From IMG/VR virus record IMGVR_UViG_3300042691_020188, positions 1-22,458 of that record: 22,458 bases of DNA; one strand, given 5' to 3'. This document shows positions 7,149-15,791 of the stretch, in pieces. The translations under genes and the position numbers were made by a program. The first letter of the stretch is position 1. Every line of letters starts with the position of its first letter. The notes below the pieces were generated by a model that saw nothing but the letters and a program-made list of their open reading frames with translations, searched no databases and had not been told where the DNA came from. The DNA is from a virus.

Positions 7149-8755
7149 TCACGACAAAAACTGGAGCATTTTATCCGGCGATACCTCCGTATCATGCCGC
7201 GCAAAAACTGCACGGGCTACTGATCGACGAAGATCCGCTGTCCGCCATTGACCCACAAACCTGCAACATCCCGCAGGGTAGCAGCGTGGACTTTGTCAAA
7301 ATGCTGAATCTGCTTTGGCAAGTAAAGTCGTTTGATGTCGCGACTGAGTGGGATTTCAACACGCCGCCGGAAATTGAAAACTCCACGGTAACTTATTACC
7401 CGTCAAAATCGGGACAAAGCACTCAAGAAAATGTCACTCTGATCGATCCTAAACTCGGGCCGGATCCAGAAAACCCAACGGGACCACAGATCCCGACAAA
7501 CCCGTGGCGTGATATTGCGCTCGGGCTTGTGGTTGGAAATATTGCTTTTGTCGAGACTCCATACCCAGAAGACCGCGACGAGGCACGAACACAACTTCGC
7601 GAAACATACGGGGGCTTGTACGCGGAACCGTTTAGGACCGTAACTATTAAATCGGAATCCCCTTATCCTGAAGAGCGGGACAACTTGGTTGATGATTTCA
7701 ATTTTTATTTTCAAGACTGGACTGAAAGGACGCAGGCAATTCTCGACAAATTGCAGGGGAACACAACGGCGGGAGGATTGAAATGGATTGCGGAGATGCA
7801 GCGGCACCTTGAAGTGATTCCAGAAATCAAAACAGAATTTGAGAACCAATATCTGACCCCGTTGATTGCGGCGATGGATGCAACTTTTGCGGCGCAGGGC
7901 AATTCAGATCCCAATTTTACGCTGGCAAGCACTGCAAAAAGTCAAAACTTTGAATTGAGAAACGCCATCACACGACAAGAGGACATCGAGCTTTTTGAAC
8001 TCTACCGAGGATTTGAGCAAGGGCTGGATTTTCTGGGGTGGCATTATCAAAGACGATTCGGCGTTGAATGCTTTGCTTCACAGCGTGGGTTTAACTCAGA
8101 GTCAGGCGTTTTCCCGTGTGGTTTTTACTTTGAAACCGTGGCGTCGGAATACTTGTCGGCGATTTTGTTGACCGAAAGGCAAGAATTTAGGTGGACGCTC
8201 GAATCGACAACGGAATACGAATACCCGACAAAATTCGGGGAAACAATTTCAACCGGAAACACAACGGCAACAAAAACCCTCGAGTTCCAAAGCTCGCTGA
8301 TTGGGACCGACGCAACCAGAGTTCGCAAAGAAGCTCTCAACATGTTCGGGGGCGGATCAGTCAGCGGCGGAGCCTTTTCGGAGCTTGAAAATCCGTTGCC
8401 TAGTGAAATTCTCGGGGTAAGCGCGGCGTTTGTAAACCTGTACAACGCTCAGACCGGGCAACCACAAGAGGTTGATGACCCTGAAAGCTACGGTGCCGAG
8501 GCGGATGAATACGTTTACGCGGGACCCTACTTTTCCGGCAGAAATTGGAACGGCGCACGCAATTTCTTTGCCAACATTTCCGACGCGTTGATTGCAGCGC
8601 GGGAGACAGAAACCGCACAGATTGGAATGTTTCGCTTTAAATCGGCTGACGACGATGTGATTTATGAGACGCCAATTTACGGAAATCCGTTCATCTGGAC
8701 GCAGCACGACATCACATTCAAGGTGAAAAGTCTCTGGAACGACCCCGCCCCGTAG
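7145..8755 (+). CDS. Large tail / baseplate structural candidate
   Basis: A 536-residue protein starting at GTG 7145 inside the GTGA overlap. It is soluble-looking, acidic, rich in Asn, Thr and aromatic residues, with no membrane segment and no motif I recognise. Its length, compactness of the gene and place between tape measure and fibre genes suggest a baseplate, tail-tip or hub protein. The central region around residues 185-245 is helical (FYFQDWTERTQAILDKL), the remainder mostly beta. No enzymatic residues stand out. Alternatives include a minor tail protein carrying host-recognition domains. Confidence 0.65.
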   Translation: MITTKTGAFYPAIPPYHAAQKLHGLLIDEDPLSAIDPQTCNIPQGSSVDFVKMLNLLWQVKSFDVATEWDFNTPPEIENSTVTYYPSKSGQSTQENVTLIDPKLGPDPENPTGPQIPTNPWRDIALGLVVGNIAFVETPYPEDRDEARTQLRETYGGLYAEPFRTVTIKSESPYPEERDNLVDDFNFYFQDWTERTQAILDKLQGNTTAGGLKWIAEMQRHLEVIPEIKTEFENQYLTPLIAAMDATFAAQGNSDPNFTLASTAKSQNFELRNAITRQEDIELFELYRGFEQGLDFLGWHYQRRFGVECFASQRGFNSESGVFPCGFYFETVASEYLSAILLTERQEFRWTLESTTEYEYPTKFGETISTGNTTATKTLEFQSSLIGTDATRVRKEALNMFGGGSVSGGAFSELENPLPSEILGVSAAFVNLYNAQTGQPQEVDDPESYGAEADEYVYAGPYFSGRNWNGARNFFANISDALIAARETETAQIGMFRFKSADDDVIYETPIYGNPFIWTQHDITFKVKSLWNDPAP

Positions 8756-8776
8756 CGTTGACAATTGGACAGAGGC

Positions 8777-9109
8777 ATGGCCGCAGGACTCTATAATTTC
8801 ACGATTGAAGAAGGCGCCGACCTCGCGTTCGGGGTCCGCGTCAAAATCAACGACGACCAGCAAAACCTTTCCGATTGGACGTTTAAAGCGCAGGTCCGCA
8901 CTGCGGTCGATGGGGAGCTGATCACAAACCTTTCGACGGAATTGTGCGAGGACAACGAGACGTTGCGGATAGGGCTGGACGGAGTCGTGACCGACGAGCT
9001 GGTCGGGCAAGCGGCACGCTGGGACCTTTTGGCGATTACAGGCGATGGGCGGCGGATCCGATTGGTTGAAGGACGCGTCACAATTTCGGGATCTGTTTCA
9101 GAATTATGA
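8777..9109 (+). CDS. Small phage protein preceding the fibre (beta-rich, tail-tip type)
   Basis: A 110-residue protein from ATG 8777; a TTG at 8765 is a possible but less likely start. The pattern [37 protein letters not shown]...[30 protein letters not shown] C-terminus matches a widespread small phage family (F.i.qGadf...v....g.p.dLtgy..raqiR....G.vtvs) found directly upstream of tail fibres. That family is structural; the exact role is unproven. AGAGG lies one base before the ATG, unusually close for an SD. It overlaps the fibre gene by ATGA at 9106-9109. Confidence 0.7.
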   Translation: MAAGLYNFTIEEGADLAFGVRVKINDDQQNLSDWTFKAQVRTAVDGELITNLSTELCEDNETLRIGLDGVVTDELVGQAARWDLLAITGDGRRIRLVEGRVTISGSVSEL

Positions 9110-11682
9110 GCGACTGTCAAAACTGCAACAGCGAACAAGATATCATCGTCGTAGAGATTCTAGCGGGCGCACCAGGGGCTGCGGGCGGACCGCAGGGAGT
9201 GCAGGGTGCGACGGGCAGCACGGGGCAGCAAGGCCCTAGCGGCGTTCCATCCACTGTTGCGGGACCGCGCGGAAATACGGGCGCCACCGGACCGCAAGGG
9301 GTGCAGGGCAACGTGGGGGCGTCGGGCGCTACCGGACCGCAGGGGGTGCAAGGCGAGTCGGGTCCGGCTGGAGAGTCCATCGTCGGGGCGACGGGGCCAT
9401 CGGGGGCTCAGGGCGGACGCGGTGACACCGGCGAACGGGGCGCTACGGGTCCCGCCGGCGAGTCAGGACTTTCGGTGACCGGACCGTCGGGACCGCAGGG
9501 TGCCAAGGGTGATACCGGCGAACGCGGAGGAACGGGGCCAGCGGGCGCGTCGGGGTTATCCGTGACCGGACCCGCAGGGCCATCCGGCAGCGTGGGCGCT
9601 ACGGGCGCCAGCGGTCCGGCTGGAGCGTCGGGGTTGTCGATTACCGGACCATCGGGTCCTCGCGGAAATACCGGAGAGCGGGGCGCTACGGGTAGTACCG
9701 GACCACAAGGCCCTAGCGGACTTGCAATCACGGGGCCAAAGGGTGATACCGGAATTTCATTGCAGGGACCCAAGGGGGACACGGGGCAGCAGGGGCCGAC
9801 CGGCGCCAGCGGTCAGTCGATTGTCGGCGCTACGGGCGCCACAGGTGCGGCTTTTACGGGTGCAACCGGAAGTCGGGGCGCCACCGGATCTACGGGGCCA
9901 GTCGGGGCAAGCGGTCAATCAATTACCGGAAACACGGGTGCGTCGGGCGTCAAGGGTGACACCGGATTGCAGGGGCCTCAAGGCGCTACGGGTGCATCTG
10001 GGCAATCTATCGTAGGCGATACAGGTGCGAGCGGTTTGCAAGGCCCTTCGGGACTGTCGATTACCGGGGCCACCGGACCACAGGGCGCCACCGGAGCCAG
10101 CGGACAATCGGATCGCTACGCAACGACCTCAAGCACATCAATGTCGGTCGCTACCGGCGCAAAGACTTTTACGGTCGAGCAAAACCTGTCTTGGACTAAT
10201 TTGCAGCCAGTCGTGATTGCCAACGAGGCGGGGACGGCAAAAATGCAAGGCAGCATTTCGGGATACACCAAGGCGACCGGCGTGATGATTGCGAACGTGA
10301 CCAGCGTCACTGGCACGGGAACTTTTGCAGCGTGGCAGGTTAACCTCGACGGGATTGCGGGGGTGGCAGGGGAGACGGGGCCACAGGGCGCTACGGGTGC
10401 CACCGGACCAGTGTCCACCGTTGCAGGACCATCGGGTGCGACGGGCGCGACCGGACCAGCGTCCACAGTCTCGGGACCCTCGGGGGCAACGGGGCCTAGC
10501 GGCTTGCAGGGCTTGCAGGGGGTGCAGGGAAATACGGGTGCAACCGGACCAGTTTCAACGACTCCTGGAGCGACGGGCGCTACGGGGCCACAGGGCGACG
10601 CTGGGGCGGGTATCAACATCAAGGCGCCGGTGCGCGCAGCGACAACCCTCGCGTTAAACGCGACCAGTCAAAACAATCACCAATCGCTGATTGCGGTAAA
10701 TGCCGGGGCGCTTGTCATTGATAACATTTTGGTACAAGTCGACGATGAGGTGCTGATCAAAGACCAAGAAGACGCACGGCAAAATGGGATCTATGTCGTG
10801 ATTGACTCGGGCGGGGTGACCCCGTTCCACCTTGACCGCCGCGGCGACTCAAACACAAATTCAGAAATCAATCTGGGGGATGCAGTCTCTGTTTCCAGCG
10901 GGTTAGTCAATGAGGCGACGTCGTGGTATTTGGTCACAGGCGGCAACATCAACCTCGGCACAACGCCACTTGTTTGGGCGATTTACAGCAAAGTCGGAGC
11001 GACGGGCGCTACCGGACCGCAGGGAGCGACGGGTGCAGCATTTACGGGGGCGACCGGAGTTCAGGGCCCAATTGGAGCTTCAGGCATTGTTTCACCTGCA
11101 CTTTCAACTGCTATCCAATACAGCGGGACAGGATCACAGACGGCATTTACAAATTTGGGATCATCGTTTGCTGCTGAAGCGTACCTTGTCACCATTGACG
11201 GGGTACTGCAAAACCCGCGACTGGCTGGGACCGCTTACACCATTGGGTCAGCCAACAATGGCACAATTACATTTAATAGCGCCCCATCAAGCGGCTCGGA
11301 AATTATTGTCCGCTTAGTTTACGGCACGCCAGGCACGAACGGAACAAACGGAGCAACGGGCGCCACCGGAGCACAAGGACCGCAGGCGGCGGTCATTTCG
11401 CAACTTAATCAAACGAGCAGCTTTACAGTTGGAGAAACTCACCTCGGTAAATTAACAAGCTGCACTAGCGCAAACACCATTACAGTAACGCTTCCAGACA
11501 ACTCAGGCATTGTAGATGGATCGCAGTTTATGTTTGTGCGGCGAGGCGCGGGGCAGGTTGAATTTGTTTCAACTTTAACATTGATTGCGCCACAGGGTTA
11601 TCTTCTTTTCACCGTGGGATCCGTTGCAGTTGCAACAAAACTGTCATCAACGGAGTGGCTTATCACTGGCGACTTTCAATGA
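9106..11682 (+). CDS. Collagen-like tail fibre, multi-domain
   Basis: An 858-residue mosaic fibre starting at ATG 9106. Residues 1-20 (with CQNC and IIVVEIL) form a short N-terminal anchor. Gly-X-Y repeats, dominated by GATGPQG and GPSG units with few charged triplets, fill about 21-335, 417-503, 631-655 and 742-760. They are broken by four beta domains: 336-415 ([15 protein letters not shown]...GTFAAWQV), 503-629 (VRAATT...[19 protein letters not shown]), 665-741 ([13 protein letters not shown]...SGSEIIVRL) and 761-858 ([10 protein letters not shown]...[10 protein letters not shown]). All four are types commonly seen in phage tail fibres. The collagen stretches should trimerise into rods and the beta domains probably act as knobs or binding tips. 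Confidence 0.9.
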   Translation: MSDCQNCNSEQDIIVVEILAGAPGAAGGPQGVQGATGSTGQQGPSGVPSTVAGPRGNTGATGPQGVQGNVGASGATGPQGVQGESGPAGESIVGATGPSGAQGGRGDTGERGATGPAGESGLSVTGPSGPQGAKGDTGERGGTGPAGASGLSVTGPAGPSGSVGATGASGPAGASGLSITGPSGPRGNTGERGATGSTGPQGPSGLAITGPKGDTGISLQGPKGDTGQQGPTGASGQSIVGATGATGAAFTGATGSRGATGSTGPVGASGQSITGNTGASGVKGDTGLQGPQGATGASGQSIVGDTGASGLQGPSGLSITGATGPQGATGASGQSDRYATTSSTSMSVATGAKTFTVEQNLSWTNLQPVVIANEAGTAKMQGSISGYTKATGVMIANVTSVTGTGTFAAWQVNLDGIAGVAGETGPQGATGATGPVSTVAGPSGATGATGPASTVSGPSGATGPSGLQGLQGVQGNTGATGPVSTTPGATGATGPQGDAGAGINIKAPVRAATTLALNATSQNNHQSLIAVNAGALVIDNILVQVDDEVLIKDQEDARQNGIYVVIDSGGVTPFHLDRRGDSNTNSEINLGDAVSVSSGLVNEATSWYLVTGGNINLGTTPLVWAIYSKVGATGATGPQGATGAAFTGATGVQGPIGASGIVSPALSTAIQYSGTGSQTAFTNLGSSFAAEAYLVTIDGVLQNPRLAGTAYTIGSANNGTITFNSAPSSGSEIIVRLVYGTPGTNGTNGATGATGAQGPQAAVISQLNQTSSFTVGETHLGKLTSCTSANTITVTLPDNSGIVDGSQFMFVRRGAGQVEFVSTLTLIAPQGYLLFTVGSVAVATKLSSTEWLITGDFQ
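9166..11060 (+). repeat. Collagen-coding degenerate DNA repeats
   Basis: Imperfect 9-base and longer units such as GGCGCTACGGGT, GCCACCGGA and GGACCGCAGGG recur through the collagen-coding parts, densest at 9166-10110 and 10366-10620. Codons vary between repeats, so the array is maintained at protein rather than DNA level, yet enough identity remains (repeats of 12 bases or more) to allow recombination and length change. Confidence 0.75.
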
Positions 11683-12836
11683 TTAATCCACTTGGAAAAT
11701 CACTGGTTGCAGGGTCTCGCAAAAGCCTTTTTCGATGGAGGCAACGCGGACCGGACATCGACTCAGGATCTGCGGTCGTTACTCGATTTGGAGAACGCAG
11801 CGCAATGTCCAACGACGGGGACATCATTGCAATTTCTGGAATAGAAAACACAATTGGGTTTGTGCAAGTTTATAAATGGGACGGAATAAAATACGAACCA
11901 CTTGGGTCTAAATTAAGCTACGGACAGGCAAATGATGAATTTGGTTTCTGGGTTGACCTAAACTCCAGCGGCACACGACTATTGGTTTGTGCAGCAGAAG
12001 CAACAAACAGGGCATTCATTTACCACTTTAACGGAACCGACTGGGTGTTAAATCGCACATTTCAAAAAGTTGGCACACAATCAACTGGAATTGCATGTAT
12101 TTCAATTAGCGGAAGCGGAAATCGTCTAGTCCTTGGTGAAGGTTATTTTGGATCTGCGTATTTGTGGGAATGGGATGGAACGCAATGGAATTCGCTTGGA
12201 AGGGTAACCGATGGGCAATCTGGACTAAAGGGGCTTGGTGTTACAATTTCTGGAGACGGATTTACATTAGGGTCTTCAATAAACGGGTTTAGCATTTTTC
12301 GCGTAGAAAGCTCAGGGAGCACTCAAAGACTGAGCTGGGACGGAAGCGGAGCTGGAACCCCCACAAGTCCATTAAAAAGAAATTGGCTTAATGAAGATGG
12401 GTCGATTTTTATTGACGAAGAAGGACAGAGCCTTGTGAACACCTCTGAACTTGCGCGATATCGGGAACCAGCGCCTTCGACAGCTTATTTAAATATTCTC
12501 GACACAAGAGTGCCCGCAATGAATTTGCCAAATACAATGATGTCCAAAACGGCGAGAATGATTTCAAATCAAATTATTTCTGGAACTTATTTCACGAGAG
12601 TTTATGACATCACTCCAAGTTACGAAAATGGATACACCAAGGTCGGGCAAGACATTCCACACACGGGAGACTCATTAGGGTATGGGCCGACTTCGCCATG
12701 GACCATTGACCGCGCATATCCAGCGATCAGCGGTGACGGAAACACAATTGGCAGAGGTCAATCCAGCCGTCCTAATTCATTGCCGTACCAAACGGGGAGC
12801 CAATCATACACCGTCCACCGACTCACAATTGAGTAA
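11679..12836 (+). CDS. Beta-propeller-like (FG-GAP type) protein in the fibre cluster
   Basis: A 385-residue protein. ATG 11679 lies in the ATGA overlap with the fibre stop; the frame extends upstream to 11655 but only as a shadow. At least four units of about 45-50 residues read like FG-GAP or kelch blades: [11 protein letters not shown]...[30 protein letters not shown]...[23 protein letters not shown]...[14 protein letters not shown] and [11 protein letters not shown] final unit near the C-terminus repeats [10 protein letters not shown]. No enzyme motif is seen. Position among fibres suggests a glycan- or protein-binding tail component. The gene looks more AT-rich than its neighbours, compatible with separate acquisition. 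Confidence 0.7.
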   Translation: MINPLGKSLVAGSRKSLFRWRQRGPDIDSGSAVVTRFGERSAMSNDGDIIAISGIENTIGFVQVYKWDGIKYEPLGSKLSYGQANDEFGFWVDLNSSGTRLLVCAAEATNRAFIYHFNGTDWVLNRTFQKVGTQSTGIACISISGSGNRLVLGEGYFGSAYLWEWDGTQWNSLGRVTDGQSGLKGLGVTISGDGFTLGSSINGFSIFRVESSGSTQRLSWDGSGAGTPTSPLKRNWLNEDGSIFIDEEGQSLVNTSELARYREPAPSTAYLNILDTRVPAMNLPNTMMSKTARMISNQIISGTYFTRVYDITPSYENGYTKVGQDIPHTGDSLGYGPTSPWTIDRAYPAISGDGNTIGRGQSSRPNSLPYQTGSQSYTVHRLTIE

Positions 12837-12857
12837 TTTGACACCCACCACGTTTTT

Positions 12858-13811
12858 ATGCCGCTGACAAAAGTTTCAAGCTCGATGATGAAGGAAACCG
12901 GTCTCACCGCCGGTACTTACGGCGGGGTGACGTACGATGCCGCAGGACGCGCAACTGCGGCGCCTGGACCGTTTGGAGGGGGGGGAACGGATGTGCAGGT
13001 TTTTACTTCAAGCGGCACCTGGACAAAACCCGCGGGCGCAACCGCAGTCGAGATTCAATTGTTGGCTGGCGGCGGCGGTGGTGGATCTGGTCGAAAAGAT
13101 GCGTCAACGACAACCGTGGTTAAATGCGGCGGGGGGGGCGGGGGCGGGGGCAGTTGGCTGAACGTTACGCTAAACGCTGACGCGCTCGGCGCAACAGTTG
13201 CAGTCACTGTTGGTGGCGGCGGAAATGGCGGGGCAGCGCAAAGTGGCAACGCAGACGGAAACAACGGGAGCGCGGGAGGAAATACGATTTTCGGATCAAT
13301 TATTGCACTTGGGGGAAACTTTGGATTAGGCGGCACAATTAATACGGGAACTGGCGGATTAGCATCGCTAAATTCCAACGCAGGCGCGTCTGCGGCAGTC
13401 AATGGGGGATCGGGCGGCGGTGGGTTTCCGTCTGGCATCACAGTTGCGTGGATGTTTGGCGGCGCGGGAGGCGGCGCGGGGGGTGGCATTTCAAGCAGCA
13501 ATTCATCGTTTGCTGGAGGCGCAGGGGGGCGATCAAATGCACTAAATTTAACTGGCGGCGCTTTAGGCTCGAGTGCTGGGACAAACGGCGGCGCCGGGAA
13601 CGCAAACACAAACGCGTCCGCCGGTCTAATCGCTGTTGGGTCTGGCGGAGGCGGAGGTGGATCATCTGCGACGGTAAACGGCGGGAGCGGTGGCGCTGGC
13701 GGATTTCCATCTGGCGGGGGCGGGGGCGGCGGAGCAACGACCGCAGGGACGTCATCCGGCGCAGGCGGCGCAGGCGCAGCGGGGATTGCAATCATTACGA
13801 CCTATTTTTAA
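12858..13811 (+). CDS. Glycine-rich tail adhesin / receptor-binding protein
   Basis: A 317-residue protein from ATG 12858, TTGACACC lying 20 bases upstream and no SD. Residues 1-40 (KVSSSMMKETG...AAGRAT) are an attachment-like N-terminus. A glycine-rich domain follows, opening with VQVFTSSGTWTKPAGATAVEIQLLAGGGGGG, the hallmark of the phage glycine-rich domain family, and extends to the end (GIAIITTYF) with many GGGGG and GGAGG runs. In T-even gp38-type adhesins, such runs pack as polyglycine helices at the receptor-binding tip. Two G8 homopolymers occur in the coding strand (12978-12985 and 13131-13138). Stop codon is at 13809-13811, sharing a base with the next start. Confidence 0.82.
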   Translation: MPLTKVSSSMMKETGLTAGTYGGVTYDAAGRATAAPGPFGGGGTDVQVFTSSGTWTKPAGATAVEIQLLAGGGGGGSGRKDASTTTVVKCGGGGGGGGSWLNVTLNADALGATVAVTVGGGGNGGAAQSGNADGNNGSAGGNTIFGSIIALGGNFGLGGTINTGTGGLASLNSNAGASAAVNGGSGGGGFPSGITVAWMFGGAGGGAGGGISSSNSSFAGGAGGRSNALNLTGGALGSSAGTNGGAGNANTNASAGLIAVGSGGGGGGSSATVNGGSGGAGGFPSGGGGGGGATTAGTSSGAGGAGAAGIAIITTYF

Positions 13812-13984
13812 TGAACTACGCAATTTACGAAACCGCAACCGGACTGATTGCGAACATTTGCATTTGGGATGGGGAGGCTTACTGGCACCCAGGCGAAGGG
13901 CTCAACGTTGTTGCACTGGCCGACTCTGGCGCAGGCATTGGTTGGACCTACAGCAACGGCACTTTCAAACCACCCACTGAATGA
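13811..13984 (+). CDS. Small tail-accessory protein (57 residues)
   Basis: A 57-residue protein from ATG 13811 to TGA 13982-13984. It opens [30 protein letters not shown] and ends [16 protein letters not shown]. This layout (YAi.....G.v.Ni.iwDG...w.P.eG....v......IGW.Y..g.F..P) is a recurring small phage protein found beside fibre genes and as the tail of larger fibres. It may be a fibre accessory or assembly factor. It overlaps the next collagen gene by ATGA. The ATG directly abuts the adhesin stop, so coupled translation is likely. Confidence 0.75.
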   Translation: MNYAIYETATGLIANICIWDGEAYWHPGEGLNVVALADSGAGIGWTYSNGTFKPPTE

Positions 13985-14658
13985 GCTGTCCTCCATCATT
14001 AAAAACCGTTTGCGTTGAGATCCTCGAGGGACAGCGGGGACCGCAGGGATTGCAGGGTGTTCAAGGCATTCAGGGGCCGAGCGGACCAGTCGGAGCGTCG
14101 GGGCTATCCGTCAAAGGCGACACCGGCGAAGCATCGACCATTGCGGGCGCTACGGGGGCGACTGGCCCCGCTGGCGCATCGATCAAAGGGGACAGCGGCG
14201 AGCGCGGTGAAAAGGGCAGTACCGGGCAGCAGGGCATCCAAGGCATCCAAGGGGTGCAGGGCTTGCAAGGCAATGTCGGGGCCACCGGAAGCACCGGCCC
14301 AGCCGGGGCGGTCGGAGCGTCGGGGTTGTCAGTGACCGGCAGCACGGGCGCTACCGGAGCACAAGGCCCTTCGGGTGTTCCATCAACAGTTGCGGGACCT
14401 CAGGGGGCGACGGGCGCCACCGGACCAGTAGCGACGCCGGCTTTTGCTTGGGACCTAACGACCTCAAGCGGAGCGGCGCTTGAAACTCTTTCCATCAACG
14501 GCTTCACGACCGACGACATCCCGGCGCTTTACCACGTTTCAATTGATGGCGTGAATCAGCACGCCGACGCTTACACGCTCGCCGGCGGGATCCTGACCTT
14601 TGCAGAGACGGTTGACGCGGCCGCACAGGTAGAAGTCAAAAGACCCAAACTCGTATGA
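13981..14658 (+). CDS. Second, short collagen-like tail fibre
   Basis: A 225-residue protein from ATG 13981. The N-terminus ([16 protein letters not shown]) repeats the VEIL.G anchor of the larger fibre at 9106, so both probably attach to the same partner. Gly-X-Y repeats run from about residue 16 to 150 and include charged triplets (GERGEKG, GDTGEAS). The C-terminal 75 residues form a compact domain with [36 protein letters not shown], related in pattern to the SIDGVLQ-type domain inside the large fibre. It overlaps the first lysis-region gene by ATGA. Confidence 0.88.
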   Translation: MSCPPSLKTVCVEILEGQRGPQGLQGVQGIQGPSGPVGASGLSVKGDTGEASTIAGATGATGPAGASIKGDSGERGEKGSTGQQGIQGIQGVQGLQGNVGATGSTGPAGAVGASGLSVTGSTGATGAQGPSGVPSTVAGPQGATGATGPVATPAFAWDLTTSSGAALETLSINGFTTDDIPALYHVSIDGVNQHADAYTLAGGILTFAETVDAAAQVEVKRPKLV

Positions 14659-14819
14659 ACTACATCCTTGATCGACTGAAAGAGCCTTCAACCTGGCGCG
14701 GCATCCTAGCAATGATCACCGCGGTCGGCGTCAAACTGCATCCTGAAATGCAGGAAGCCATCATTTCCGCGGGACTCGCGCTTATCGGTATGGTGAACAT
14801 CTTCCGCAAGGAGTCGTGA
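14655..14819 (+). CDS. Small holin-like membrane protein (54 residues)
   Basis: A 54-residue protein from ATG 14655 to TGA 14817-14819. [54 protein letters not shown] contains two hydrophobic stretches (about 16-29 and 35-48) and a basic C-terminus. The LKEPSTWRG opening followed by two hairpin-forming hydrophobic segments is typical of small phage membrane proteins next to endolysins. It fits a holin or holin-accessory role. Both ends overlap neighbours by four bases. The hydrophobic segments are short, so membrane topology is uncertain. Confidence 0.75.
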   Translation: MNYILDRLKEPSTWRGILAMITAVGVKLHPEMQEAIISAGLALIGMVNIFRKES

Positions 14820-15073
14820 TTGTTCCGCTGATCAAAGCGGTCCAGTATTTGCTCGAGTTAAAAGCGGTTCGGGCGCGGTGGGACCTCGAGCGGGAGATTG
14901 AAAACTATGTCCAGCACGTTGAAGACCTCATTACAGCAAAACGCGACGCTGGCGATCATGCTGGGGCTGATCTTTTGCGGCACCAGTTGCTCCGGTCCTC
15001 GAGCGTTGCCATCCCTAAACAACCAGATTCTGCGGTTGAAATCGGGGGAACGGTACGCGGCGCAGGCGGATGA
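14816..15073 (+). CDS. Lysis-region protein, possible inner spanin-type partner
   Basis: An 85-residue protein from GTG 14816 (GTGA overlap). It has a hydrophobic start ([18 protein letters not shown]) followed by a charged helix (RARWDLEREIENYVQHVEDLITAKRDAGDH) likely to form a coiled coil. The last 167 bases overlap a second gene in another frame that encodes a lipoprotein-like product. This nested layout recalls Rz/Rz1 spanins, in which an inner-membrane coiled coil partners a small outer-membrane lipoprotein. The N-terminal membrane segment is weak and the order of features is not a perfect match, so the spanin role is tentative. Confidence 0.55.
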   Translation: MIVPLIKAVQYLLELKAVRARWDLEREIENYVQHVEDLITAKRDAGDHAGADLLRHQLLRSSSVAIPKQPDSAVEIGGTVRGAGG

Positions 15074-15161
15074 AACTTGGCACTCGGATGGACGTTTTCG
15101 TGCGCTAGAGCAGGAACTGATCAATGCAACCGCAGCGCTTAAACAAGCACAAAACCGATGA
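14907..15161 (+). CDS. Lipoprotein-like lysis protein, nested (possible o-spanin)
   Basis: An 84-residue protein; I prefer ATG 14907 over TTG 14898. It shows Lys near the start, a hydrophobic stretch (LAIMLGLIFC) and then GTSC, a lipobox-like site that is non-canonical at position -3 (Gly). The mature part has LPSLNNQILRLKSGERYAAQADETWHSDGRFRALEQELINATAALKQAQ, mostly helical. It starts inside the gene at 14816 in another frame and overlaps it by 167 bases. This arrangement is typical for embedded spanin subunits. It overlaps the next gene by ATGA at 15158-15161. Confidence 0.6.
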   Translation: MSSTLKTSLQQNATLAIMLGLIFCGTSCSGPRALPSLNNQILRLKSGERYAAQADETWHSDGRFRALEQELINATAALKQAQNR

Positions 15162-15475
15162 ATTTAAAAGACGCTGGGATCGACCTAGGGCTTGCAATTG
15201 CTGGACTGTTCGGAAGCATACTAATGAGCAGCAAGCAAGCTGGTGCGAATCTGCCGAGAGCAATTGCGTCACTTGTTGGAGGTGCGGCGTCTGCGAACTA
15301 TGTCACGCCCCTGCTTTTAAAAATCGCGCACCTTGAAGGGGAACCGCAGTACGGGTACGCCGCCGGCTTTTTGCTAGGATTTTGCGGACTTCGGGCAGTC
15401 GAAACACTCAGCGAGAAACTAATCCCATCAAATGAACTTCAGTCCACTAGTACTCGCAAACGCACTCGCAAATAG
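15158..15475 (+). CDS. Membrane protein, holin candidate
   Basis: A 105-residue protein from ATG 15158. Three hydrophobic segments are apparent near residues 9-26 (DLGLAIAGLFGSILMSS), 37-56 (ASLVGGAASANYVTPLLLKI) and 65-82 (YGYAAGFLLGFCGLRAVE), ending in a very basic tail (TSTRKRTRK). The small-residue-rich transmembrane pattern and basic C-terminus fit class I holins, which pore the inner membrane to time lysis. It lies two genes before the endolysin. Its last 44 bases overlap the following gene. Which of the several membrane proteins here is the true holin cannot be settled from sequence. Confidence 0.65.
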   Translation: MNLKDAGIDLGLAIAGLFGSILMSSKQAGANLPRAIASLVGGAASANYVTPLLLKIAHLEGEPQYGYAAGFLLGFCGLRAVETLSEKLIPSNELQSTSTRKRTRK

Positions 15476-15791
15476 CGTGCTCGCCGTTTCGGCAATTCAC
15501 TTGTGGCTCAAAATCTTTGGGCACGATGATTCGCCGATCTACCGACACAAATATGCGGCTCACCTTTGCAAATTGGCAACGACGGTTACAATTTGCGGAT
15601 CTGTCGCAAACATCTTCGCCCATGAACCGCCACCGATTACCGAATTCATCCTCAACATCGGCGTCGCGTGCAATTACGTCTGGTTGTCGTGGTTTTCGAG
15701 CTTAACAGTTGACGCACCCACAAAGAAGAATGGACACGCACCCAAACCCACTCCCCGCGCTCGGGCTAAACGTCGCAGCGCTCGCGCTTAG
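15432..15791 (+). CDS. Membrane protein of the lysis cassette
   Basis: A 119-residue protein from ATG 15432, overlapping the upstream holin candidate by 44 bases. Hydrophobic segments lie around residues 7-28, 46-63 and 72-91 (TEFILNIGVACNYVWLSWFSSL); the end is proline- and arginine-rich (PKPTPRARAKRRSARA), so the C-terminus is probably cytoplasmic. A soluble stretch HDDSPIYRHKYAAHLCK precedes the second segment. It could be a holin, an antiholin or another membrane accessory. Its 3' end overlaps the next small gene by 62 bases in a different frame. Confidence 0.6.
   Translation: MNFSPLVLANALANSVLAVSAIHLWLKIFGHDDSPIYRHKYAAHLCKLATTVTICGSVANIFAHEPPPITEFILNIGVACNYVWLSWFSSLTVDAPTKKNGHAPKPTPRARAKRRSARA

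Noticed and set aside
8758-8797. Perfect TTGACA (8758-8763) and TATAAT (8792-8797) as a sigma70 promoter before the fibre region
   Set aside because: The spacer is 28 bases instead of about 17 and the TATAAT lies within the coding sequence of the 8777 gene; no alternative -35 fits.
9166-10110. Collagen-coding repeats as a CRISPR or satellite array
   Set aside because: Repeats vary at synonymous positions, have no spacers, and are fully explained by Gly-X-Y coding.
9117-10622. Several minus-strand and alternative-frame ORFs across the collagen fibre
   Set aside because: They arise from repetitive GC-rich Gly-X-Y codons and show low-complexity Pro/Ala/Arg text without domain features.
13055-13795. 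Long proline-rich minus-strand frame opposite the adhesin gene
   Set aside because: It is the complement of glycine codons (GGN to CCN) and has no start context; no real minus-strand gene is seen anywhere.
13448-13984. Frame 13448-13984 as a long Arg-rich protein or adhesin fusion with the 57-residue protein
   Set aside because: The upstream part is a shadow of the glycine-rich adhesin in a GC-rich region; the real protein begins at ATG 13811.
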